Source of the DNA: Pelagibius sp.
Lineage (GTDB): Bacteria > Pseudomonadota > Alphaproteobacteria > Kiloniellales > Kiloniellaceae
Assembly (NCBI GenBank): GCA_028280305.1
Contig: JANQMC010000167.1
Span: 1-64,000 of the forward strand
Length of the DNA: 64,000 bases
Direction: 5' to 3'
In this document: positions 1 through 8,429 of the stretch, in pieces
Layout of the letters: each line of letters begins with the position of its first letter
How positions within the stretch are numbered: position 1 is the first letter of the stretch
Notes under the pieces: generated by a model
Databases searched by the model: none
What the model was told of the DNA's origin: nothing
The model's input: only the letters and a program-made list of their open reading frames with translations
Position numbers and translations under genes: made by a program

Positions 1-1
1 T

Positions 2-304
2 GCCTGCTGGAAGTTCCATCGCGACAATGTCGAAGCCCGGCTGTTGACGACGTATCGCGGGCCAACGACCGAGTGGGTTCAGATGGCCTATGCCGATCGG
101 GCTTTGGCCGAGCAGCAAGACTATGAGGGGCCGCTGGAGCGCCTTGGGCTCCATGACGTGGCGCTGTTCAAAGGAAGCTGTGCCGGTCCCAACAGCGGCA
201 TCGTTCATCGCTCGCCGCCAATTGCCGGAACCGGCCAGACACGACTACTGCTATGCCTCAACCAGCATTCGGTCAGTTCTCCGGACCCCTGGACCGAGAT
301 CTAG
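2..304 (+). CDS. DUF1826 family protein, C-terminal fragment (5' end outside window)
   Basis: The reading frame is open from base 2 to a TAG stop at 302-304 and codes about 100 residues; the start lies before the window. The C-terminal half carries the motif HRSPPIAGTGQTRLLLCLN, which I recognise as typical of DUF1826 proteins. The biochemical function of that family is unknown. From memory, some members sit near zinc-homeostasis genes and COG0523 GTPases, but nothing visible here confirms this. The gene ends just before a palindromic repeat that may serve as its transcription end. The family call rests on this motif only. Confidence 0.6.
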   Translation, partial: ACWKFHRDNVEARLLTTYRGPTTEWVQMAYADRALAEQQDYEGPLERLGLHDVALFKGSCAGPNSGIVHRSPPIAGTGQTRLLLCLNQHSVSSPDPWTEI

Positions 305-311
305 CAGGCTG

Positions 312-452
312 CTAGATCGGATCATGTTTTGACGAAACCACTTCGTGGTTGCGCCAAAACATGTGAATCCGATCGCCATCAAATGGTTAGAGCAGATTCA
401 CCGGATTGGATGGATCGCTAAAGCGATTCCATCCAACCCGGATCTGCTCTAG
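312..452. repeat. Dispersed palindromic intergenic element, copy 1 (two hairpins)
   Basis: Two adjacent imperfect inverted repeats fill the space between the DUF1826 stop and the convergent PLP-enzyme gene. Hairpin A (316-373) has arms ATCGGATCATGTTTTG and CAAAACATGTGAATCCGAT around AACCAC/GTGGTT. Hairpin B (390-451) has arms AGAGCAGAT and ATCTGCTCT with inner TTGGATGG/CCATCCAA. Bases 312-397 recur with few changes at 8426-8511, so this is a mobile or amplified intergenic element, not a one-off terminator. It lies between convergent genes and could stop transcription in both directions. Confidence 0.8.
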
Positions 453-460
453 ACCGTGCT

Positions 461-1642
461 CTATAGGTGCGCCGCGGCTACGGCGGCGGTGAATTCCCGC
501 TTCAGCAGGTCGATGTCTTCGACCCCGACCGAAACCCGGATAAAGCCTTCGCTGATCCCCAGCGCCGCGCGTTCTTCGACCGTGAGGCCGCGATGGGAAG
601 AACTGGCCGGGTGGCTGATGGTGGTGCCGACATCGCCCAGAGTCGGTGCGAAGGCGATGTTCGCCGCCGCCCGCACGAAGGCATTCACCCCCGTCCGTTC
701 CGCATCCAGGGTGAAGCTCACCATATGGCTGTTGTTGCCCTGCAGCAGGTCGCGGGCCAGGTCGCGGTCCGGGTGGTCATCCTCGCCGGGATAAAGCACC
801 TGGAGAACCCCGGGCAGGCCACGCAAATGATCCGCCAGGGCCTTGGCGTTTTCCTGCGCTCTTTGAAACCGCAGATCGAAGGTATTGAGGCCGCGCTCCG
901 CCAGCCAGCAATCAAAGGGACTGCCGTTCAGGCCCCAGGTCGTCACGGCGTCGTAGAGCGCCTCGTGGCGGACGGGGTCTTTTGCGGCCACGTAGCCGAG
1001 GGTCACATCGCTGTGCCCGGCCAGCAGCTTGGTCACAGAATGCACGACGATATCGGCGCCGTGATCGAAGGGCCGAAAGGCGCGGGGCGTGGTGAAGGTG
1101 TTGTCGACCACGAAAATCAGGTCGTGCTCCCGGGCGAGCGTCGCCAGCGCCTTGATGTCGGCAAGCCTGAGGGTCGGATTGGCCACCACCTCCACCAGCA
1201 GCAGCTTTGTTTCCGGGCGGATCGCCGCGGCAACCGCATCGGCATCGCCGGCATCGACAAGGCTGACATCGAAGCCCATGCGGGGCAGATCCTTGGTCAG
1301 CAGTCTGAGACAGCGCCCATATAGCTGGTTGCCCGCGACGATGTGATCGCCCTTGTCGAGCAAGGCCAGAAAGACAGCCGAGAGCGCCGCCATGCCGGAT
1401 GCCGTGATGATGCCGCCCTCGACACCCTCCATCCAGGAGATCTTGTCCGCCAGCAGACTGGCGTTGGGGTGTCCTTCGCGAGCATAGCTGTAGCCGCTGG
1501 CGCGGCCTTCATAAACGGCATCCAGGGCATCAGCATCCTCCGCGCAGTAGACGACGGAGGGGAACAGGGGTGTGACGAGCGGCGTCGTTTCCGATGCCGG
1601 CGGCGCCGAGCGGCGCACGACGGAGCGATCCTCAGGCTTCAT
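461..1642 (-). CDS. Cys/Met metabolism PLP-dependent enzyme (cystathionine gamma-synthase/lyase family)
   Basis: This 393-residue protein is a fold-type I PLP enzyme of the trans-sulfuration family, acting on cystathionine, O-acyl-homoserine or methionine. The PLP lysine is in SVTKLLAGHSD (about K205) and the ring-binding aspartate in VVDNTF (about D180). GYSYAREGHPN near the N-terminus and SHPASSSHRGL near the C-terminus are also typical. I chose the ATG at 1642, preceded by a purine-rich AGAGAGAC; an upstream in-frame start would add 20 atypical residues. Sequence alone does not separate gamma-synthase, gamma-lyase and O-acetylhomoserine sulfhydrylase. It is divergent from the pca operon and shows no obvious functional link to it. 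Confidence 0.85.
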   Translation of the reverse strand: MKPEDRSVVRRSAPPASETTPLVTPLFPSVVYCAEDADALDAVYEGRASGYSYAREGHPNASLLADKISWMEGVEGGIITASGMAALSAVFLALLDKGDHIVAGNQLYGRCLRLLTKDLPRMGFDVSLVDAGDADAVAAAIRPETKLLLVEVVANPTLRLADIKALATLAREHDLIFVVDNTFTTPRAFRPFDHGADIVVHSVTKLLAGHSDVTLGYVAAKDPVRHEALYDAVTTWGLNGSPFDCWLAERGLNTFDLRFQRAQENAKALADHLRGLPGVLQVLYPGEDDHPDRDLARDLLQGNNSHMVSFTLDAERTGVNAFVRAAANIAFAPTLGDVGTTISHPASSSHRGLTVEERAALGISEGFIRVSVGVEDIDLLKREFTAAVAAAHL

Positions 1643-1811
1643 GACGGAGTCTCTCTGGGGGCTTGCTTTTTCACTATGACGGCAGCCACTAGGCCCCAGC
1701 ACACCCTACGGGTCAAGAGGGCGCCAAAGCTGGGCATTTTGAATAGCCCGCGAGATATGGAATAAAGGGGCCGTCGATCAAAGCATAAAGAAGAAAAAGG
1801 TTGGGACGGCG

Positions 1812-2615
1812 ATGCACTTCATGGCGGTAAACGGCCAGACCCTGCATGTCAGGGACAGCGGAGCCACGGAAAACAGCGGAAAACCGGTGCTGGTGTTCTC
1901 CAACTCGCTGGGTACGGATTTCCGGATCTGGGACCAAGTGGTGGTCCGCCTGACAGACCGCTTTCGCATCCTGCGCTACGACAAGCGCGGGCACGGTCTT
2001 TCCGACCTCGGCAAAACACCCTATGCCATGGCCGACCATGTCCGTGATCTTGTGGCGCTGTTGGACGCACTCGCCATCGACAAGGCCGTCATCTGCGGGC
2101 TTTCCGTCGGCGGCCTGATCGCCCAGGGCCTCTACGCCGCGCGGCCTGAACTGGTAAGCGGCCTCATCCTCTGCGACACCGCCCATAAGATCGGCGACGA
2201 CGCCCTCTGGAACACCCGCATTGCGGCGGTGGAATCCGACGGCATCGACTCCATCGCCGATGCCATCCTGGAACGCTGGTTCAGCACGGCCCTGCGCCGC
2301 GACTATCCGACGGCACTGGCCGGCTGGCGCAACATGCTGACCCGCACCCCCGCGGCCGGCTATGCCGGCACCGCTGCCGCCATCCGCGACACGGACTTTA
2401 CAGAAGAAGCCAGACGGATCGCCGTGCCGACGCTTTGTCTGGTGGGGGAGGAGGACGGCGCGACGCCACCTGCCCTGATGCAGGAACTGACGGCCCTGGT
2501 ACCCGGCGCCCGCTGCGAGGTGATCGCCGGCGCCGGCCACCTGCCCTGCATCGAGCAGCCGGCGGTCATGGCCGATCACATCCTGAACTTCACCCGGGAG
2601 GCCGGGCTTGCCTGA
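1812..2615 (+). CDS. pcaD: 3-oxoadipate enol-lactonase
   Basis: This 267-residue alpha/beta hydrolase converts beta-ketoadipate enol-lactone to beta-ketoadipate in the protocatechuate branch. The nucleophile elbow is GLSVGG (S98), the acid is in GEEDGATPP (D215) and the base is in GAGHLP (H243), giving a complete triad. The RYDKRGHGLS motif (about 55-64) is characteristic of PcaD. It is the first gene of a tight operon with pcaC, pcaH, pcaG, a BKACE gene and pcaB, and overlaps pcaC by 8 bases. The 110 bases upstream form a divergent promoter region with the PLP-enzyme gene. No pca regulator is adjacent. Confidence 0.93.
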   Translation: MHFMAVNGQTLHVRDSGATENSGKPVLVFSNSLGTDFRIWDQVVVRLTDRFRILRYDKRGHGLSDLGKTPYAMADHVRDLVALLDALAIDKAVICGLSVGGLIAQGLYAARPELVSGLILCDTAHKIGDDALWNTRIAAVESDGIDSIADAILERWFSTALRRDYPTALAGWRNMLTRTPAAGYAGTAAAIRDTDFTEEARRIAVPTLCLVGEEDGATPPALMQELTALVPGARCEVIAGAGHLPCIEQPAVMADHILNFTREAGLA

Positions 2616-2997
2616 AGATAACAAAGGAACCGTGGGGCGCACGACCCGCGCCGCGGTGCTCGGCGAAGATCATGTGGCCCGGGCAGAAGCAGCAACCACC
2701 GATTTCGATGCCGGCTTCCAGCGCTTCATCACCGAAGGCGCCTGGGCATCGGTCTGGTCACGGCCCGGTCTCGACAAACGCGAGCGCAGCCTGATCACAG
2801 TCGCCCTGCTCGCCGCGCTCGGCCATGACGAAGAACTGGCCATGCACATCAAGGCCTGCGCCAATACCGGTGCCACGGCGGAAGACATCAAGGAAGCCCT
2901 GCTTCATGTTGCCGTCTATGGCGGGGTGCCCGCCGCCAACCGGGCCTTCAAGATCGCCAAGAGAGTCTTAGAAACCGGCGAGGGTCCGGGTCGATGA
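2608..2997 (+). CDS. pcaC: 4-carboxymuconolactone decarboxylase
   Basis: This 129-residue protein decarboxylates gamma-carboxymuconolactone to the enol-lactone used by PcaD. It has the carboxymuconolactone-decarboxylase/AhpD-like fold signature: WSRPGLDKRERSL (about 50-62), ALGHDEELAMH (about 71-81) and VAVYGGVPAANRAF near the C-terminus. Length is normal for stand-alone PcaC. The start is a TTG at 2608 inside the end of pcaD, so translation is probably coupled. It overlaps the pcaH start by 4 bases. pcaC and pcaD are separate genes here, not the pcaL fusion known in some bacteria. Confidence 0.92.
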   Translation: MPEDNKGTVGRTTRAAVLGEDHVARAEAATTDFDAGFQRFITEGAWASVWSRPGLDKRERSLITVALLAALGHDEELAMHIKACANTGATAEDIKEALLHVAVYGGVPAANRAFKIAKRVLETGEGPGR

Positions 2998-3707
2998 GCT
3001 TTCGCCAGAGAGACTGGGCCAGCCACCCGCCGCTGATCCATCCCGACTACAAGTCGACGGTCCTGCGCGGCCCGACAAAACCCCTGGTACCCCTGCCGCA
3101 AAGCCTGTCCGAGGTCACCGGGCCGGTCTACGGCGCCGAAAGCCTGGGGCCTGACGACGCTGACCTGACGCGCAACGGCCGCCAGGGCGGCGCCTCTCCC
3201 GGCGAACCCCTGGGCGAGCGGATCATCGTTACCGGCCGCGTGCTCGACGAAGACGAGAAGCCGCAGGCCAACATGCTGGTGGAGGTTTGGCAGGCCAATG
3301 CCGCCGGACGCTACGTTCACAAGGCCGATCAGCACGAGGCCCCTCTCGACCCGAATTTCTTCGGCGGCGGACGCTGCGTCACCGACGGCGAGGGTCGCTA
3401 TCGGTTTATCACCATCATGCCCGGGGCCTATCCCTGGGGCAATCACGACAATGCCTGGCGACCGGCGCACATTCACTTCTCTCTCTTCGGGCCCGGCCTC
3501 GCGACACGCCTCATCACCCAGATGTACTTCCCCGGCGATCCTCTCTTGGATCTCGATCCGATCTTCAATGCTACGCCCTTAAGCGCCCGCAACCGCCTGG
3601 TCGCCGGCTTCGACATCACGACTACGGAAGCAGGCTTCGCCCTCGGCTACCAATTCGACATCGTTCTGCGCGGGCGCTGCGAAACACCCCGGGAAGGTGC
3701 GTCGTGA
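2994..3707 (+). CDS. pcaH: Protocatechuate 3,4-dioxygenase beta subunit
   Basis: This is the iron-bearing subunit of the intradiol dioxygenase that cleaves protocatechuate to beta-carboxy-cis,cis-muconate. Length is 237 residues. The four non-heme Fe(III) ligands are present: Y107 (GRYVHK), Y146 (GAYPWGNH), H159 and H161 (RPAHIHFS). These match the classic Pseudomonas enzyme within one residue. The start ATG overlaps the pcaC stop (ATGA) and the gene is followed by pcaG with a GTGA overlap, giving stoichiometric coupling of the two subunits. Confidence 0.96.
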   Translation: MSFRQRDWASHPPLIHPDYKSTVLRGPTKPLVPLPQSLSEVTGPVYGAESLGPDDADLTRNGRQGGASPGEPLGERIIVTGRVLDEDEKPQANMLVEVWQANAAGRYVHKADQHEAPLDPNFFGGGRCVTDGEGRYRFITIMPGAYPWGNHDNAWRPAHIHFSLFGPGLATRLITQMYFPGDPLLDLDPIFNATPLSARNRLVAGFDITTTEAGFALGYQFDIVLRGRCETPREGAS

Positions 3708-4279
3708 GCCGGGGCCAGACACCCTCCCAGACCATCGGGCCCTTCTTCGCCTATGGCCTGACGCCGGAGCAATACGGCTATCCCCTGCGCAGCATTGCAG
3801 GCGCCGACCTGCGCGACCCCGCCACCGAAGGGGCTGAAATCACCATCACTGGACGGGTCTTTGATGGCGAGGGCGCAGCGGTGCCCGATGCCATGATCGA
3901 GATCTGGCAGGCGGACCCGCAGGGCCGCTACCGGCTGCCGGGCAGCCAGGGCAACCGCGGGTTCTCGGGCTTTGGGCGCTGCGGCACCGGAAGCGGGCCG
4001 GAATCCGGCTTCCGCTTCACAACCTACAAGCCCGGCAGGGTCGACGACCAGCAGGCGCCGCATATCTCGGTCATCGTTTTCATGCGCGGCTTGCTGAATC
4101 ACCTCTACACCCGGCTCTACTTCGCCGACGAGACCGAAGCCAACCTGCGCGACCCGCTGTTGTCTTCCCTCGACCCGGGGCGACGCGCCACTCTGATCGC
4201 AGAGCTTTCGGCGCCCGGCGAGTACCGTTTCGACATCCATATGCAAGGAGACAGGGAGACCGTGTTCTTCGATGTCTGA
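3704..4279 (+). CDS. pcaG: Protocatechuate 3,4-dioxygenase alpha subunit
   Basis: This 191-residue alpha subunit pairs with PcaH. The N-terminal TPSQTIGPFFAYGL motif is diagnostic of PcaG and shapes the active-site entrance. EIWQADPQGRY (about 66-76) and the HISVIVFMRGLLNHLYTRLY stretch are also typical. As expected for the alpha chain, the tyrosine/histidine iron ligands of PcaH are incomplete. I chose the GTG at 3704, which overlaps the pcaH stop; the same frame stays open farther upstream, but that part lies inside pcaH and does not look like PcaG. The 3' end overlaps the BKACE gene by 8 bases. Confidence 0.95.
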   Translation: MSRGQTPSQTIGPFFAYGLTPEQYGYPLRSIAGADLRDPATEGAEITITGRVFDGEGAAVPDAMIEIWQADPQGRYRLPGSQGNRGFSGFGRCGTGSGPESGFRFTTYKPGRVDDQQAPHISVIVFMRGLLNHLYTRLYFADETEANLRDPLLSSLDPGRRATLIAELSAPGEYRFDIHMQGDRETVFFDV

Positions 4280-5126
4280 CAGTCCAAAACCGCTGGGAGA
4301 AGCCTGCATCATCACCGTCGCGATCACCGGATCGGTGCCGCGCAAGGAAGACAATCCGGCGGTGCCCGTGACCGTACCAGAACAGGTCGAATCGACCCAG
4401 GAAGCCTTCGAGGCCGGCGCGACCATCGTTCATGTCCACGTCCGCGACGAGGACCAGCGCGCTTCCTCCGATCCCGACAAGTTCGCCGCCTTTCAGGAGG
4501 GTGTCCGCAAACACTGCCCGGGTATGATCGTACAGTTTTCCACCGGCGGCCGCGGACGGGCCCCGGAAGAACGGGGTTCCATGCTGCATCACCGCCCGGA
4601 CATGGCTTCTCTTGCCACCGGCTCGGTCAACTTCCCAAACATGATCTACGAGAATCCGCCCGACCTCGTAGACAGCCTGGCCGCCGCCATGCTGAAGCAC
4701 GAGATCAAGCCGGAGGTCGAGGTCTTCGATCTGGCCATGCTCTATGCCGCTGCGACGATGGCGGAGGGCGGACAATTAAGGAAACCCCTGCACGTCCAGT
4801 TCGTTTTCGGCCTGAAAAACGCCCTGCCGCCGAAGCGTGAGATTCTGGAATTCGAGGTCGCGCAATTGAAGGCCCTGCAACCGGATGCGACCTGGACCGC
4901 CGCCGGCATCGGCCGCAGCCAACTGGAAATCAACCACTGGGCGCTGGCGATGGGCGGCCACTGCCGCACCGGCCTTGAAGACAACATCCGCTTCGACAAG
5001 TCGCGCCTCGCCAAGAGCAATGCCGAACTGGTGGCGCGGGTCGCGGCGCTCTGCGGCGACTACGGCCGTCATCCCGCCAGCGTGGCCGAGGCAAGGGAGA
5101 TACTGAAACTCCCGGCCGCAGGCTGA
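4272..5126 (+). CDS. Beta-keto acid cleavage enzyme (BKACE, former DUF849) within pca operon
   Basis: This 284-residue TIM-barrel protein belongs to the BKACE family, which condenses a beta-keto acid with acetyl-CoA to give acetoacetate plus a new acyl-CoA. The zinc site is visible: HVHVRD (H54, H56) and GGHCRTGLEDN (E236). The C-terminal CoA-side motif GRSQLEINHWALAMGGH is typical. The gene lies between pcaG and pcaB and overlaps pcaG by 8 bases, so it is very likely co-expressed. Inference: it may split beta-ketoadipate to succinyl-CoA and acetoacetate, replacing PcaIJ and PcaF, neither of which is in the window. Family and zinc site are firm; the substrate is not. Confidence 0.88.
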   Translation: MSDSPKPLGEACIITVAITGSVPRKEDNPAVPVTVPEQVESTQEAFEAGATIVHVHVRDEDQRASSDPDKFAAFQEGVRKHCPGMIVQFSTGGRGRAPEERGSMLHHRPDMASLATGSVNFPNMIYENPPDLVDSLAAAMLKHEIKPEVEVFDLAMLYAAATMAEGGQLRKPLHVQFVFGLKNALPPKREILEFEVAQLKALQPDATWTAAGIGRSQLEINHWALAMGGHCRTGLEDNIRFDKSRLAKSNAELVARVAALCGDYGRHPASVAEAREILKLPAAG

Positions 5127-5144
5127 GGCCATGCGAGACCGGTC

Positions 5145-6482
5145 ATGAGCGCGACACCCTTCGACAGCCTGCTCTACGGCGAACTGCTTTCTGATGCGCA
5201 AGTCGCTGCAGAGCTTGACGACGCCGCCCAGCTTCGCGCCCTGTTGGAGGTCGAGGCGGCGCTGGCGAAAGCGGAAGGCGACTGCGGCGTCATTCCGGAA
5301 GATGCCGCCCGGCAGATCGCCACCGTCGCCGAGAAGCTGACAATCGACCCCGCCGATCTCGCCGCGGCCACGGCGCGCGACGGCATCCCGGTCCCGGCGC
5401 TGGTAACCGCTCTGCGCGCCGCCGTCGGCGGCGAGGCAGCCAGCTTCGTACACTGGGGCGCAACGACACAGGATGTCATGGACAGCGGCCTGGTGCTGCG
5501 CCTGCGGAAAATCTTGAGTCTTCTGGACCAACGCCTGACCCGGCTTTGCGAAACGCTGAGCGAAAAAGCCGTCGCCGGGCGCGACACGGTGATGACCGCG
5601 CGCACGCGTGGCCAGCAGGCGACACCGACGACCCTTGGTCTGAAAATGGCGGGCTGGCTGGCGCCCTTGCAGCGTCACCGTGCGCGGTTGGCCGAACTGC
5701 GTCCGCGCCTCGAAGTCCTTTCTTTCGGCGGGGCTTCCGGCACCCTGGCGGCCCTCTGCGGTCAGGCGGGAAGCGACGATGCCATGGCGGTGGAAGCGGC
5801 CTTGGCGCGGCATCTGCACCTCACTGTCGCGCCGCTACCCTGGCACAATCAGCGCGACGGGCTGATCGAGCTGGCCGGCTGGCTTGCCCTCGTCACCGGC
5901 AGCCTCGGCAAGATCGCCGGCGATGTTATCTTGCTGGCTCAAAACGAAGTCGGCGAACTGCGTGAAGGCGACGGTGGCAGCTCCTCCACCATGCCGCAAA
6001 AAAGCAATCCAGTGCATTCGGAGGCAACCCTCGCTCTGGCGCGCCTGAATGCCGGTCTGGCCGGCCAGATGCAGCTCACCGCCCTGCACAACCACGAACG
6101 CGACGGCGCCGCCTGGCAGCAGGAATGGTTGGGTCTGCCGCAGATGCTGTTGGCTTGCGGTGCTGCTTTGAACCACATGAATGCGCTGATGGATAGTCTT
6201 CGGATCGATACCGAACGCATGTGTGCCAACCTGGAAGCCTCGAACGGCTTGGTTCTGGCGGAGGCCGCGAGCTTTGCGCTTTCCCGGCACCTCCCGCGCG
6301 CAGAGGCGCAGGGTCTGGTGAAGCAGGCCTGCCGCGAAGTGGCCGAGACCGGCCGCCATCTGTTTGACCTGCTGGCCGAAGCCAGCGATGCCCCCATCGA
6401 TTGGCAAGCCCTGCGCGATCCGGCGCAGCACACGGGGGCGAGCAGGCAGCTCATCGAGCGGGCACTGAAAGACCCGCGCTGA
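5145..6482 (+). CDS. pcaB: 3-carboxy-cis,cis-muconate cycloisomerase
   Basis: This 445-residue member of the fumarase/aspartase superfamily lactonises beta-carboxymuconate to gamma-carboxymuconolactone, the step between PcaGH and PcaC. The superfamily signature is GGSSSTMPQKSNPVHSE (about 278-294). FVHWGATTQDVMDSGLVLR (about 102-120) is the first conserved region. It starts 18 bases after the BKACE stop and is the last gene of the operon. A small hairpin at 6502-6518 follows but lacks a clear T-run. Together the operon holds every step from protocatechuate to beta-ketoadipate. Confidence 0.94.
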   Translation: MSATPFDSLLYGELLSDAQVAAELDDAAQLRALLEVEAALAKAEGDCGVIPEDAARQIATVAEKLTIDPADLAAATARDGIPVPALVTALRAAVGGEAASFVHWGATTQDVMDSGLVLRLRKILSLLDQRLTRLCETLSEKAVAGRDTVMTARTRGQQATPTTLGLKMAGWLAPLQRHRARLAELRPRLEVLSFGGASGTLAALCGQAGSDDAMAVEAALARHLHLTVAPLPWHNQRDGLIELAGWLALVTGSLGKIAGDVILLAQNEVGELREGDGGSSSTMPQKSNPVHSEATLALARLNAGLAGQMQLTALHNHERDGAAWQQEWLGLPQMLLACGAALNHMNALMDSLRIDTERMCANLEASNGLVLAEAASFALSRHLPRAEAQGLVKQACREVAETGRHLFDLLAEASDAPIDWQALRDPAQHTGASRQLIERALKDPR

Positions 6483-6628
6483 GACGCGCTGTAAGCGCCC
6501 ATTTCCACCATGTGGAAAAACTTTCTGCCAGCCTTTACGGCAGCGGCGAAGCTACTTCATAGTGACGTCCAACAAAGGACCTGCTGGCTGTTGAGCCAAG
6601 CGGGCGCGCTGTCAGGGAGGCAAGGTCT

Positions 6629-7399
6629 ATGCACTGGGTTCGATTCCGGTACAACGGAACCGAGGCTGTCGGAACACTCGACGAAGGAACCATTCAGGTC
6701 TGCAACGGTGACCTTTTCGGTTCGCCGCAGGCCACGGGACAGACGCTGGCTCTGGATGGTGTTGAACTGCTGACACCCTGCGATCCCAGCAAGATGATCT
6801 GCCTGTGGAACAACTTTCACGCCCTGGCCGCCAAGCTGGAGGTCCCAGAGCCTGAAGAGCCCCTTTATTTCCTGAAAGCGCCCAATGCCTTCCTGGCCAC
6901 CGGCCAGACGATCCGCCGACCCAAAAGCTATGACGGGCCGGTGGTCTATGAGGGCGAGCTCGGCATCGTCATCGGCAAGACATGCAGTGCGGTAAGCGAG
7001 GCGGAGGCGGCCGAACACATCTTCGGTTACACCTGCATCAACGATGTGACGGCGGCCAAGATCATCTCAAAAGATCCGACGTTTGCACAGTGGGCTCGCG
7101 CTAAGAGCTACGACACCTTCGGCGTCTTCGGGCCGACGATCGCGATCGACATCGATCCCCTAGCCTGTTCGGTCGTGACGGTATTGAACGGACAGGAGCG
7201 CCAGAACTATCCGCTGTCCGACATGATCTTCCCGCCGCAACGGCTGGTCAGCCTGCTGTCTCACGACATGACCCTGATGCCGGGTGACATTATCGCCTGC
7301 GGCACCTCGATCGGAGTCGGTTCGATGAAAGAGCCAAGCAACAGCATTGAAGTATCCATAGAGGGCATCGGCAGCCTGTCGAACACCTTTGTGCAGTGA
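6629..7399 (+). CDS. Fumarylacetoacetate hydrolase (FAH) family protein
   Basis: This 256-residue protein has the FAH catalytic fold, whose members hydrolyse, decarboxylate or isomerise 2,4-dioxo acids and related compounds. The metal ligands are visible in YEGELGIVIGK (E108, E110) and CINDVTA (D139). GDIIACGTSIGVGSMK near the C-terminus is the usual substrate-loop motif. A good ribosome site (AGGGAGG) precedes the ATG. It is 146 bases downstream of pcaB and 22 bases upstream of a ketopantoate-reductase-like gene, so those two are probably co-transcribed. The substrate is unknown; an aromatic meta-cleavage or 2-keto-3-deoxy acid product is possible. Confidence 0.85.
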   Translation: MHWVRFRYNGTEAVGTLDEGTIQVCNGDLFGSPQATGQTLALDGVELLTPCDPSKMICLWNNFHALAAKLEVPEPEEPLYFLKAPNAFLATGQTIRRPKSYDGPVVYEGELGIVIGKTCSAVSEAEAAEHIFGYTCINDVTAAKIISKDPTFAQWARAKSYDTFGVFGPTIAIDIDPLACSVVTVLNGQERQNYPLSDMIFPPQRLVSLLSHDMTLMPGDIIACGTSIGVGSMKEPSNSIEVSIEGIGSLSNTFVQ

Positions 7400-7421
7400 A
7401 ATGTGAAGAGAGGAAGTTGCG

Positions 7422-8429
7422 ATGAGGATCTGTGTTGTTGGCGCCGGGGCCATCGGCGGCTTGATGGCGGTGAAGCTGGCCCTGGCAAGCAACGATGTCA
7501 CGGTGGTCGATCAGGGCGCCCACCTCGCGGCCATTCAAAAAGACGGCCTGAAACTGATCTGGGAGGACGGCGAGGAATCGCTCGCGAAAGTGAAGGCTGT
7601 CGGCAGCGCGACCGAAGCCGGCAAGCAGGATCTGGTGATCCTCGCGGTGAAGGCCCACTTCCTCGACCAGGTCGCCCGCGACATCGAAGTCTTGCTGGAT
7701 GACGAGACCATGATCGTCACCGTGCAGAACGGCATGCCCTGGTGGTACTTCCACAGCTTCGGCGGGGAGCTGGACGGCCGCCGCCTGGACACGCTCGATC
7801 CCAGTGGGCTGCTCGGCCGCCATATCCCAGGCGAGCGCATCCTCGGCTGCGTCGTCTATCCGGCCGCCGCGGTGACGGAACCCGGCGTCATCAAGCATGT
7901 CGAAGGCGACCGCTTTCCGATCGGAGAGCTGGACGGCAGCACCAGCGAGCGGGTCCAGAAACTCCACGACCTGCTGGTCGAGGCCGGTTTCCGCTCGCGC
8001 ATACTCGACGACATCCGCTCCGAGGTCTGGCTGAAGGCCTGGGGCAACCTGACCTTCAATCCGATCTCTGCCCTCACCCATGCAACCCTGGAAGACATCT
8101 GCCGCTTTCCGCAGACCCGCGACCTGGCTGCAACCATGATGGCCGAGGCCCAGGCCATCGGCGAGAAGCTGGGGGTTACTTTCCGCCACACCATCGAAAA
8201 GCGCATCGCCGGTGCCGAGTCCGTCGGCCGGCACAAGACCTCCATGCTGCAGGACGTCGAGGCCGGCCGCTCCCTGGAGACCGAGGCGCTGATCGGCGCG
8301 ATCCTGGAAATGGGCAAGCTGACCGACACCCCGGCCCCGGCCATCGAAGCCGTCTATGCCTGCGTGCTGCTGCTGAACAAGACCATGACGGTCGAGGGAT
8401 CGGGCGTCAGGCTGGTCGGCGCCGCCTAG
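7422..8429 (+). CDS. 2-dehydropantoate 2-reductase (ApbA/PanE) family oxidoreductase
   Basis: This 335-residue NAD(P)-dependent enzyme has an N-terminal Rossmann motif (VGAGAIGG, 6-13) and a C-terminal helical domain with the catalytic lysine in EVWLKAWGNLTFNP (about K205). It belongs to the ketopantoate reductase family, but the insert around QNGMPWWYFH marks a subgroup that often sits in catabolic loci rather than in pantothenate synthesis. The ribosome site is GAGAGGAAG. The preceding FAH gene is 22 bases away. The TAG stop lies in the first bases of the second palindromic repeat. The true substrate is probably a 2-keto acid, unidentified. Confidence 0.82.
   Translation: MRICVVGAGAIGGLMAVKLALASNDVTVVDQGAHLAAIQKDGLKLIWEDGEESLAKVKAVGSATEAGKQDLVILAVKAHFLDQVARDIEVLLDDETMIVTVQNGMPWWYFHSFGGELDGRRLDTLDPSGLLGRHIPGERILGCVVYPAAAVTEPGVIKHVEGDRFPIGELDGSTSERVQKLHDLLVEAGFRSRILDDIRSEVWLKAWGNLTFNPISALTHATLEDICRFPQTRDLAATMMAEAQAIGEKLGVTFRHTIEKRIAGAESVGRHKTSMLQDVEAGRSLETEALIGAILEMGKLTDTPAPAIEAVYACVLLLNKTMTVEGSGVRLVGAA

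Noticed and set aside
6502-6518. Hairpin TTTCCAC/GTGGAAA after pcaB as a terminator
   Set aside because: The stem is short and AT-rich at its base and no T-run follows on the plus strand; too weak to call.
6510-6773. Small plus-strand ORF between pcaB and the FAH gene
   Set aside because: It overlaps the start of the FAH gene in another frame, has no ribosome site and no recognisable sequence.
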